Source: Maylandia zebra
Lineage: Eukaryota > Chordata > Actinopteri > Cichliformes > Cichlidae
Direction: 5' to 3'
DNA length: 64,000 bases
NCBI RefSeq assembly: GCF_041146795.1
Contig: NC_135176.1
Location: 19,603,786-19,667,785 of the forward strand
Shown: positions 22,537 through 34,500 of the stretch, one piece after another
How the letters are laid out: every line of letters starts with the position of its first letter
Numbering within the stretch: position 1 is the first letter of the stretch
Made by a program: the position numbers and the translations under genes
Notes under the pieces: generated by a model
What the model was told of the DNA's origin: nothing
What the model saw: only the letters and a program-made list of their open reading frames with translations
The model's database searches: none

Positions 22537-25500
22537 TCATTGGAAAGTGTAGAGCAACAAGAGTATGGTGCAGACACCAATAACCACACCCAGAATTATA
22601 GAGTCCCGCCTCTTGCGCAAATTGATTTTCTGGATGAGACTGTTGATGGTGGGGAAGCGATCTGAGAGGTGGGGTAGCAGGGTGAAGGAAAATAATTAAG
22701 ACCCAAGCTGGGTTTCCCTTCCTTGCAGTAAGTAAATAAGAGACAGAGAGTAGCAGGAAAAAACATCAGCAAGGCTCCGAAACAAAAATCCAATCCAGCG
22801 GTGTGGTTCAGTGGATCCAAACCATCTTATATTAACCCACAGGCCTGTCAGATGGACTCGAGACTTTAAAATTATGGTCATTTAAGACTTAATAGCAAAA
22901 AATGTATATTTTCTAAATATTTTTTCATTCAGTTCAATGGTCAGTGTTCATCTCAGGTCTGTTCATTTTTTTATTTATTAGTGCAATCTAGCATTTATTA
23001 TTTTAACTATCTAAGTGCGTATGGCTCAGTCACACAAAGTAAAAATAAGACAGAAACATCCTCGTGACTAGGAAAGGAAAGTGGTTCCCTGGTAGCTATG
23101 GTGACCAAGTGTTCACCCAGATGTGGGGGGTGTTCCTTTGTTCACCTCTGGGCAACCTTTTTTGATTGGAAGACAGTTGCATGGGTCGTCTTTCTTCATT
23201 CACACCCAGACAGACTAGCAAACATTTAGTCGTGGCCAAAAGTTTTGAGAATGACACAAATATTGGTTTTCAGAAAGTTTGCTGCTTCACCTTTTATGAA
23301 GGCAGTTTGCATATACTCCAGAATTTTATGAAGAGTGATCAGATAAACTGCAAAGTCCTTCTTCTTGTTAACATAGGTGAGAATGTTGACAAGCACAAGG
23401 CTGGAGATCATTATGTTATGATGATTGAGTTAGAATAGCAGACTGGAATTGTTAAAATGATGGCGATGCTTGAAATCGTTGTTCTTCCTGTTAACCATGG
23501 TAACCTGCAAGAAAACATGTGCAGCCAGCATTGTGTGCGATCGTGGCTCAAAGAGTTGGCAATTCGTCTTGTAACCGGAAGGTTGCTGGTTCGAGAACCG
23601 GCTCGGACAGTCTCGGTCGTTGTGTGCTTGGGCAAGACACTTCACCTACCGCCTACTGGTGTTGGCCAGAGGGGCCAATGGCACGATATGGGAGCCTCGC
23701 TTCTGTCAGTCTGCCCCAGGGCAGCTGTGGCTACAACTGTAGCTGCCTCCACCAGTGTGTGAGAGTGAATGAATAGTGGAATTGTACAGCACTTTGCGGT
23801 TCTCGAAAAGCGCTATATAAATGCAATACATTCCTTATTATAATTATTATTGTGTTGCATAAAATGGGCTTCACAGGCAAGGATACTGTTGCTGCTAAGA
23901 TTGCACTTGATGATCCGATAAACAGTTGACTGTTTATCGGATCATCAAGACAGTGCAATTCATTATTATAATAATTAGAATAAGGAATGGATTGCATTTA
24001 CATTTATGTCTTGATGATCCGATAAACAGTCAACTGTTTATCGGATCATCAAGAATTTCAAGGAAAGAGGTTCAAAGGTCCTCTAACGATGATTCAGAAA
24101 CAACTGACAAAAAGATCTAAAAACACTGAAGCAGCAAACTTTATGAAAACCAATATTTGTGTCATTCTCAAAACCTTTTTCCATGACTGTACAGTGCTGT
24201 GAAAAAGTATTTGCCACCTCCTTGATCTCATAAATAACCTTTCCTTTAAATGACAATGTCATTTCACACTGGCCCTGTATGAAAAACAAAATGAAGGTTT
24301 TGAATTGGTCTAATCAAAGTCTGGGCTTAAATGTGATGGCAATGCTTTGGCATGACCTTAAACAGGCCGTTCATGCAATGTAATTCCTCCAGACAATTCC
24401 ACACTTGTGGTTTTGACCTATTTATCACATTTACACATTTCGCCATATTATCACAGATTGCACGTAACTTCCAAGTTGACTCCATTCGATCGCAAACTCA
24501 TAGCAGACTGACTCTGTCTTATCGCGCCTAACTTGCTTTGAAGACCGCAGCTGACTGAGAGTGGTTGCACAGGCGTTGCCTGTCTTCACAAGCAGTTTTC
24601 TATTTTCCTGTGCAACGAGTAGAACTGGCATTTTTATTTTAACACAGAAAAAAGGAAAGAAAGTCGAGTCTGGAGAAAAAGAAGAGAAGTGATATCAATG
24701 ATAAAAGGATACTGGCCAAAGTTGTGACCCTGGTTTGAATGGACTTCAACATCCCACGCTGAAATGTGATGTTCTCTTTGGTAGCCATGGCGATACTGCA
24801 GGGAGACAAACCATTAGGGACTGGCGGCGGCACAAAAAGAAGCACACACAGTAGCTGTCTTCGCAGAATCACATTAAGCTTGTTTCAGCTAATGAGCTAA
24901 AAGTAGGGAGCTACAGTAGTCTGTTTTAATAGACTGAAATGTGCTGCATTTGCTTATGATGGGCACGTGTTGAGTGAGAACAAAGCAAGGGAGGAGGAAA
25001 GCAAATGAAGCATTAATAGAACTGACCTTATTGCGTTGTCAATATGACTGTCTGAGCTGTGAACATAGGACAAAAAACAAGAAAAAGGATAAAAGTAAGT
25101 CAACCATCTTCAGTAAAGTTAAAGAATAAAACTTCCTAAAATAACCTTATGAGATCATTTCAAATGTTCTCTATATGAAGTTATGGAATTATACAACAAG
25201 ACTCAGAGGAAGCCTGTGCCATGAACCCACACAGCCCGATCGGTCTGTTATCATAAGAGAAGCACTTCATCTGATTCCTGCGAGGGAGGAGAAAGTGCTG
25301 TTAATGGGCGATTTTGGGGAAAGTCCATTAACGTGTATAAAATTTCAGCTCTGAACATATGGATATATAATGTTTGGTTCTGATCTCTGATTTTCTTGAG
25401 GCGTAAGGAAAACATACAGAGGGTCAACAGTGCACATACACACAGAGAAGGGCTTGCATTATCTGCTAAGATAAGTGATGGGCAGAAAAAGTCTGGGGCT

Positions 25501-28500
25501 GAGCGGAGCATATAAAGGCAGCTGCATGCATCCTGTCGGACTTCACTAGAGACCAAAAATCAATACTGTGCTTTATACTTCCTCCATCTATTCGTCCACC
25601 GCTCCCACCATCTATCTGCTGCCATCCTCTCCTTTTTCAGACGATCCTTTATTAGCCGACAGAGTCAGAGGCGAGGCAGCTTCATGTTTAGCAGACCCTA
25701 CTTTTCTTTCTTTGCTTATTTTCCTATTCTTTACTTGTGATATAGCATAACATTATAACTTAAATTTAAATCTGCCTGTGTTCAATGTACATGAATATGA
25801 ATACAGCTACAATATGCACACAGACATGGTTTCCAATGGTTTTCCATTTCTGCATATCTGACCACTAGTCACACTTATAAAGTTAGAACCACTGAGTCTT
25901 TTTTAAAAATTTGGTTTAGTTGGCATCTTTGTTGAAAACAGAGCAGAGGCAATAACGCGGATCGACTCCCCACCATTGGACATTTGCGTATTTAACAAAC
26001 ACAGCCAATAGATTCTTGTGAAAATGAAATGAGAGGAACCATTCAAACCTAAATGTGTCAACAAGCCAACCAGCAAATGAACCAGTTAACCAACCACATC
26101 CCTCATTCAGGTCCAGATCTGGGTCCAGCTGAGAAATGCAATTTGTCTAGCATGCCCGAATCCGCTCTAGGACTTCCTCCCGGTGGGACATGACCAAACC
26201 ACCTCGTTGGCCCATTTGATGCAAGGAAGTAACGGCTCTACTTTGAGGCAACTTTGTCAATAATCACATCGATAGCACTCTGGGCCCCCTTTCTTCCTAT
26301 TGTAAAACACATGTAAAAAACCTCGGTGTCTACCTTGATGGTTCTTTTAAATTGAATAAGCAGGTGAGGGCAATAGTGCAGTCCTGCTTCTTTCAGTTAA
26401 GACAGCTAGCCAAGGTAAAGCCATACCTTCCGGCTAATGTCTTTGAACATGTTATTGACCTTTTCCTTACTTGCAGATTGGACTACTGCAATTCATTGTA
26501 TTTTAGTCTCAACCAGGCCTCCATTCATCATCTTCAGATGGTCCAAAATGCAGTTGCTCGCCTGCTAACTGGTACCAAACAGGGAGAGCATATAACCCCA
26601 GTTTTAGCTTCTCTACACTGGCTTCCTGTTTCCTGCAGGATCCAGTTTAAACTTTGACTTTTTGTTTAGCTTAACTAATATATGTCCTAATATGAGATGT
26701 GCATTAATATTGTATAATTTCTAAAACTGCAATCAACACCTCTTTAAATTTAAGTGAAGCTGCAAATTATTGAGTAAGTTATGAGTGCTTGAATAAAATC
26801 TAATAAAATAAGAAGAAGAAAAACACCAGCAGTCCAAAACATTTATAAACTGAGCAGCAGCAACGTGTTGTCTGTCGATCAGCTAATAGCTAAATCGAAT
26901 CCTTTTAGCAGCCCTCAATACTGAGACGATGCCGCACATTTTAACCTCATTTCTTACATTCAGTATTGAACATTTGTTCATATAGTGCATTTACTCCACC
27001 GAATCCCAAACAAGAATCTCCTCATCAATCACTGACATGTTCACACCTTCGACAAGTCAAAGTGCAACAGTGGTTTCTCAGATCAGCCTCACAGAGCCTC
27101 AGATTTTATGTGCATTCTTCTTTCAAGCTCCATCTATCTAAATAACAGCACGCCCAATATCTCATAAAATTGACAATAAAAACAGTTCCTCAACTTGCAG
27201 AGACCGCTGCTGAGACTGTGTTTCACTGTTAAAGGTAAATTTAACTCCTCAATTTTCAATCTGAGAGTCTAAACTGTCTGAAGAGTATTAATAGTTTGTC
27301 TTTGCTGATGTCTGCTCCTCCTCCACAGGTGATACAGGAGGAAAATGTTTCTCTGGGTAAAATCAGCAACGCTTGTTTATCCGAAACAAACCAAGGATGC
27401 ACTGGAGGAAGAAATAACCACACTGCGACAGCAGGTGGGCTATTTTTTCCTCATACGGTTGGGAAGGTGCTTAAAGTGGGTGGTTTATTTCTGAATCATG
27501 TTCAGTGATCACGGCAGCGCGCATCTCAGCACATTTCTGGCATTTCAACAAGTCCAGTACTGGCACTGTCAATAATGTTACTGTTGGCTCAGGGAAGTGT
27601 ATTAGCATTAGCTGAAGTACTCATCAAATACAACGCAGTATTTAAAATGTTCATATAACACTTTATATAAAGGTATAGACTCTTTTCTTTTTAACTTGCT
27701 CTGACCTTTCTTAAAAAAACACTGCCTCTGTTAGGAACAAATAAAAAACAAAAAGATAATACAAATAAATACAAATCAGAATAAAGTCAAAACTGCTTTT
27801 TGCTTCATTAAAAAAAAAAGAAAAAGGCATAACATGTTCTCATCGTTAAGGCCAAAAAGTGTGATACCCAGTGTCACACGAGCCTAATGACTGGCCTCCT
27901 TGTGGCGGCCTTGTGAATAATTTGGTTGCTAGCGGACCGCTGTAGTCACCTGCAGTTTGCACACCCTCTAGCAGATCATTACATGAAGGAACCTTTTAAA
28001 TACAAGCGCGCTCATGCTCACAGGTGTACACACAGATGCTCACACACACAAACTACACCCTTTTTGGCTCCTACCTCAAAGCACACTGTGCGCTGTAGAT
28101 CCTACGTGCTGCACAATAATGTTTACTATTTACTGTTATATTCCCATAGATCATCGTGATGTTGTTTATTATGTTGCTCTTTTTTTTCCTGCTTGTTTTC
28201 TCTTTTTTCTTTCTCAACAGGTGATCCAGGTGATCGATATATGTATTTTTTGTCTGCTTATTTTGTTGTTTTTTGTTTTTTGCCCTTTATCCCCGTCCCT
28301 CTTCCTCGCTGTTTTTCTTTCCCTCTTTCTTTTCCCCAGTCAAATCTGTCCCGTATTTAGCAAGTGAAAATAAAATAAAATAAACAATAAAAGGTGAATC
28401 AAATAGACCATTACGGCAAGGCTGGGATGGTCCATTTGGTAAAGTAAATCCGTTGGGCATCTTTCTTCGCCTTTAGACAATAATTCTGATGGCAAAAAAG

Positions 28501-31500
28501 CCAAACGGGACAGGCAAAAAAAAAAAAGTGTTCAAGACTGTTATTTACAACAAAATACCTACGAAATCTTACGATAATTTAATCAGACTCAGATATTACA
28601 TTAATCCAAACTGCCTGGAGAAACAAGTCTGACCACTTTCAGCCCTTTGAAATATCTGTGCAGTTATTTTACCTTTAATTGTTGCTGGAACAACCAGAAA
28701 AAATGTGTTCATCATCAAATATCAATATATTGATCTAAACTCACAGCTAGGATCAATATAGCCTTCTAGTTTATTTTTCTAATATATCTAAATGCAAACA
28801 ATAATTGTTTAAGCTGTTGCACAAAACATAAAATATACAGGATCTATGAAAGTAAGGATTTGTAAATAGATCTCTGATAGGTGGGGCATTCCCTTGCACA
28901 AGAAACTGAATAATAAATGTGTGAGCTGTGCAGGCTCTCTGATTTAGTCACATTTACTTTAAAGATTAAATGACAAAACAAACAAACAAATGAAAGCCCT
29001 TTTTGGTGTTTCCAATTCATTCTGAACAACTAACTCTGCTGTTTTCTGCCACCACAATGCTGACTCACAAGTTTCGGTTCATTGTTGCAACAAAAAAGTT
29101 TCAGAGTGACGTGAGAATTCAGATTTGGGATGTATCGAGGGTTTGTGGTGTGACTTGGAGGTGTCTGACCCCCTAAAAAAGATTTTTAATAACAATTATA
29201 TAGAGAGGCCAAAATGAGTGGATAAAAGAAATTACTGTTGACCACCTGACTCATCTGAGCACAGATGAATAATCATCAGACTGGACCTTCATTATAATCT
29301 CAACAACTCGCATGTTTCTACAGAAATTTTAATCATGAAGTTCAGCCATTTCGTATCCATCATTTACACCAGGTGATATGCAACCGCAGCACAGCTCTGT
29401 CCTAGAGTCAGACAATAATTACCTTTTTTATTTATTATTTTTTGTATTTCAAAAGGAGGAATTGGATCTCAGTCCAATGGCAACTCAGGGGAAGGAACAA
29501 ACTGCGGATCCACTGCTTCAGGGAACAGCGGTGATGGGAGCGTGGGAGTTGTGTCTCTCGCTGCTAAAATAACCTAAACCATGTTTTCATTATCTGCAGT
29601 AATGCAGTCATTCCCATAAAGCCAATATACGATATAGAGTCTGGTCTATTCCCCCCCCAGTTCCAAAGTGGTCAAACCAAAACTGGAAGCCACTTTGTAT
29701 TCACTGCCTCAGGAAGCACCGGCAGTGTGAGTCCCCAGCTCAATGTGTTATTTTGTTCAGGAGACACTAAAGGTGGGCTGTTTCGTGATTTCTGAATTCT
29801 TAGTCATTCTCTGTATTTTAAAAGGAGGAATGGGAGCCCAGTCAAATACTGGCAACTAATGTAAAACAGGGGGGTGGAAGCAACGCTGGATGCCCTGCCT
29901 GGGGGAATGCTAGCAGTGCGAGCGGTCTGTTTTCTCTGTCATTTTGCTGAAAAGTTATCAGGAGTGGGCAGACTTCAGAGTTTAGAATCTGTGCAGTAAA
30001 ATTAGTAGGTTGTGTTATTATCTTTTTACTTCTGAAGGGGAAAACACAGCCAGCACTGGCAACACGAGTAACGTGACAGCTGGTGAAGAAGATACTGGAA
30101 GGAGAAAAAAACACCTGCAATCTAACGTACGTGAGTACTGTTAAGGCCTTTACACGCAGGATGGGTTTAAAATATTTTTCACACTCACCTGTTCTTAATG
30201 CAGCCGCTCACACTCAACACATATTTTCGCTGGAAAAATTGCGGCATTAATTTTTTCAAACCAAGCACAATTTTTCTGATTTTGTGGATCCGAATAAACA
30301 GATCAAACCAATCAGGTCACTGCATTTGGCAACAAGTGCGCTCATGGCTCAAATCGTGCACCTGTACTGAATATACAATGTGGAAATCATTTTTTAAAAG
30401 ACACAGACGGACAGTGCTCTGTGTCGATGGGCTCTTTCAAATGATTTGTCTACCTTCTCAGATGTGGTCCCAAGTCTAGAAACAAGCATTCAAGCTGGCC
30501 CACTGACATTCAAATTTATGAAAGACACGATACAGCTTCAACTCCTAGATCAAACCATAATCTACCTGTTCTCTTTTTCCCCTTTGGATAGCATTTCCAC
30601 AACATGAAACCTGTTTGTCACCACAGCTCCGAACACGCCAGCACACACTGACACAAGCAAGACGAGCTTCTGAATAATAGCTGCATCGCTTCTTTTTTAT
30701 AAATAGAACCCAACCGAGCTGAACAGAAAGCTATAACTACAAACAGGAAGTGTCTGAGTTGATGCAGTCATTTTTTATTACATCAGTGGAAATACCGCAG
30801 ACACATCACAGAGAATTCAACTCTCACATAAAGGGGTTGTAAACAGTGAGGAATTTTGGAAAATAGCTCTCAATCTTCTTGTGATAAGTGTGAAACTGGT
30901 TTTCTTAAAGATGTGTCTTACTTTCTTAGATGCTCGTGCTCCTTCAGGAAGAGCTCTGTCCTCCTGTTATTCACCCCTGAGCTGCTTTTGTAGGACCTGA
31001 GTAAGAAAATTAAAGAAGGGTAAACTCCAGCATCAGATTAGCACCAAAAACGTCATTACAGCTGGAACATGAGTGTGTGCAGATGCTTAGACAATATACT
31101 TAACATCAAAATATGTCAACCTCCCTGTGACAAGAGAAGGATATGATTCGTCATCAGTGCTGCAGGTATTTCCCTCCATCCTAAAAACACATGCCGGGAT
31201 ACTGATGTACTTCCTGCATTAAAGCTTCTAAGTGCTTAACCCAAAGCTCCGTCCTCCATCTCTTATTTACACCACCACCATCCCATTTCTATTTGGACTA
31301 ATAATCTTTTTAATCCATCATCTATTTTCTGTTCTGTTGGCCCACTCCTTTCACTGTTCCTCCACACCTCTAATCTCAGTGGGAATAATTAAAATTCACT
31401 CTCATCATTTTTGTAATCAATCAAAGTCAAATCAGGAGAAAGTCTCATTCCCTCTGTCTGACTTTCTTGCTCTTCCTCGCCTCTAGTGAAAAAGCATTTC

Positions 31501-34500
31501 TCTGCATCAGGCAGGCCAGATGTAACCACTCTCCCTCAGCTCTGGCTCAATGAAAGCCTTGTGGTTTGATTTACTGTAGAAGGCACTTAGGAAAGAGATC
31601 CCCGGCGAAAGAGAGAGACATAGACAGATACAGAGAAGAGGAGGGAAGATGGCTAATAAGAGGTGTCTCTTATTAGAGGATGAAATATGATAGCGGGAAT
31701 GCAGAGTATTAAAGGGTAGGGGAAACCAGACACTGAATAGACATCTCTGCCTCCTGCTGGTCAGGGATAACATCGGACGAGAGGAGGAGGGATGAGAAGA
31801 GAGCAGAAAAGTGGGACAAAAATAAGGAAAGCTGAAAATGTTAGATTTGGTGACAACAAAAAGTAGGCATGGAAGGAATTCAGGAGGAAAAGGAAAACTC
31901 TGCATACGTAAAGCAGGAGAGTAAGCAAGTGATTTAATAACACATTTTTGTAACATCTTGGGACATATGGGAGATAAAAGAAATGACACCTAAAAAGATA
32001 AGAGAACTTCTAATATTAAATATTAGAGTTATCATCAATATCAATGAGAAGCCTAAACTACATTTGCCACCAAATTTATTCACAAAGTAGCACAATAAAT
32101 AATTTTACACAACACTTGCGCTGCACTTGGAGCTAAAAAGAAGAACCTACAATAATTAATTTCCATTAGCTTAAAAAATTTGACAGTATTCTTTGGCTCC
32201 ACCTCCTCAAAGTTAAATATTAGCTGTTTTTTTTATTTTATTTTATTGTGAAGCACTTAAAATAAAAGTTGTGCCTTACTGCTGCAACCACTTCAAAAGG
32301 CACAACTTTGACTTTGAAGACAGGGTTGGCGAGCAAGTCGAATTTTTCTTACAAACTACAGCCAACCACAGCAGCACCATATATTTCTTTGTTGCCAGTT
32401 TCACCAAGTGAGTGCTGACAAACACTTGCCAACCTTTTGGGCAATACACAGTTTTATCTAGCAAGGTTACCAGGGCCTCGCTGACCAGCCTCGAGGCCTG
32501 CGTGACTGACGCTTCACTCACGGTTGTATTTTCTAACAACATGAAGTCTTTTATTGATCAGAGAGGGAAGGGAACTCACTCGATGTCTCTGTGAACTGAG
32601 CCCAGAAGGTCCTCTCGCTCTCGCAGGCTATAAAAGTTGCTTTTGATTTTGTGAAACTCATGAGTGTAGTCCTGCAAAATAAAACACGATAAACTACAGC
32701 CAGTGTGACATGATATCACTAGCAAACAACATGATTGGAAAACATTGGGGCAAAATACAGTACATATTTCATAAATGCATCTTCAAAGTGCGCAGAATGT
32801 TCCAATAAATAGCTGAAAGATTTTGTCCTTGACCGAGGGGAAAATACTAATCATATGATCACTCAAAGACATGAAAAAATTGTTTTTAGAATGTGGATTT
32901 GCCCAAAGTTCAACCGTAATTAATTATAACATTTAAAGTGTGGAGGGCTAAAAGTGATTATTGTGAAACAGTAATTATAATAATAATGTCCCTGAACTTT
33001 GAACTCAGGACCTTCTTGCTGTGAGGCGCCAGCACTAACCACCACACCACTGTGCCGTCCGGCAAAACTGCAAATGAAATTAAAGTTTTATTAATTGCAC
33101 AGCCTACAACAAAGTGAAGGAAGTCTATGTACCTGTAAAATGTCTCTGTGCCTCTGTAAGGTGTGCATCAATCCTGCGTTGTGTGACGAAACTCCAGGGG
33201 TGCTAGTGCATTCTGCCATTTTGTCATTGACTGCTGTAAGCTGCAAAAAAGGATTAAATTCTTATCACGTAGCCACAGAAGCACAGACGACCTTTTAAGA
33301 GATAATGTGATTTCAAAACAGCCCAGGATTATAATTTGAAATGTTCGACTACTCGAAAAAAATTATTTAACAAATAGGCTTCAGGCCTAACAGTCTGTTT
33401 GACTCTAAAAACATAGAATAACACAATTGTCTGCAACTGAAGGCATCCTATACGTGACCATACCGTGTGCCACATTTAACTCACATTGGCTAAGAGCTGG
33501 TCCAGCTCAGTCGTCATGGCCACAAGCGAGTTGTCATGAGATGAGCCCAGAGAGTCAGACCTGATTTCAGACGGAAATAGAAAGGATGCTCAGCAAAAAT
33601 GTAAAAAAGAAAATTTAATTTAAATTCAATAAGTCAACAATTATACGTTCTAAAGCTTCTAAAAGCACAAAGATTTTTTAATATCCAACAAGATTTCTTT
33701 TGAGAGAGGGTACATGTTTAAAGTGAAGAGGGGAAAGCACTGCCAACCTGCTGTCTCTCATCCGCTGGTCTGGGCTGCTGCTGTAGCTGGTGCAAAGCTT
33801 ACTGAAGGAGACTAGCTTGAGGTCAAGCTCATTCTCCAGCTGCCTGGCTTGTTTACGCAAATCTGACGGGGGGAGAAAATAAATGGAAAACAAATAAATT
33901 AGACAACCCTCAATATCATGCCAGATCTACAGGAGTCCAGTAAGGATAGAAAGACCCAGGCAGATCATTTTATGTAAACCCAGAGTATCGGTGAAGGAGA
34001 AGCCCATCTCGGTCATGATCCATCATGATTTACAGGTTATTGTAAAGTGTGAAGCACAGAAAGACGGTTGAGTGAACAACTGGATACTGTTCACAACACC
34101 AAGAGTGAGAATTTGGTGAAACTGGAAGTAGTGTGGAACAACATTATGTCGTGAAAATGTACAAGAGTCTGTAAAAGGACAAACGTTACCTTGGCCTTGA
34201 GCACAATTTTGTGGAAGACCCATTAGATGATCACTGCGTTCAAGTTTGGTTAAATTCTGGACAAATTCTTTCAATCTGCCGAAGGATTTTAAAGGGTCAC
34301 CGACTACACGTGGTTAGTGAAAGCATTAAGCATAAAGCCTCGGAAACTCTGGTGTTTTAAGATACCAGAAGCATGTTAAATTAAACTATTTAGTTCACAT
34401 TATTGTTGCAGGGTTAGTGTTACACTGTAAAGTGTATTTTAAATAGCACAATTTAATTATCATTTACCAATAACACATTACAGAACATCCTTTACACTGA

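Larger units (their letters stand above)
23227..24189. mobile_element. Rearranged Tc1-like transposon with inserted SINE
   Basis: Terminal inverted repeats are visible: the left end has GTGGCCAAAAGTTTTGAGAA then TGACACAAATATTGGTTTTC. The right end has the reverse complement, with CCAATATTTGTGTCATTCTC and CATGACTG, next to a TA. Inside, remnants of the transposase start (GGGCTTCACAGGCAAGGATA, AAGATTGCACTTGATG, ATCATCAAGAATTTCAAGG) match a common fish Tc1 family. The body is interrupted by a tRNA-derived SINE (about 23537-23850) and by two inverted palindromes (23907-23950, 24011-24054). No transposase frame remains. It lies in gosr1 intron 8. Confidence 0.75.
25057..30921. other. gosr1 intron 6 (5.9 kb)
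   Basis: This is the largest gosr1 intron. It contains a LINE reverse-transcriptase fragment (26150-26660) and a set of exon-like Gly/Ser/Asn-rich blocks on the opposite strand (27320-30125). The remainder, including 25100-26100, shows nothing recognisable. Confidence 0.7.

Noticed and set aside
27296-27508. Alternative reading MFLWVKSATLVYPKQ... with a coiled-coil-like TKDALEEEITTLRQQ
   Set aside because: The frame looks protein-like, but I cannot match it to a family. It competes with the Gly/Asn-rich reading of the same DNA and has no linked exon; noted only as a caution for the array call.
31507-31989. 160-residue minus-strand open frame
   Set aside because: It lies in a gosr1 intron in purine-biased DNA. 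The product is rich in Ser/Leu/Pro/Phe from sequence bias, has no domain and no splice context.
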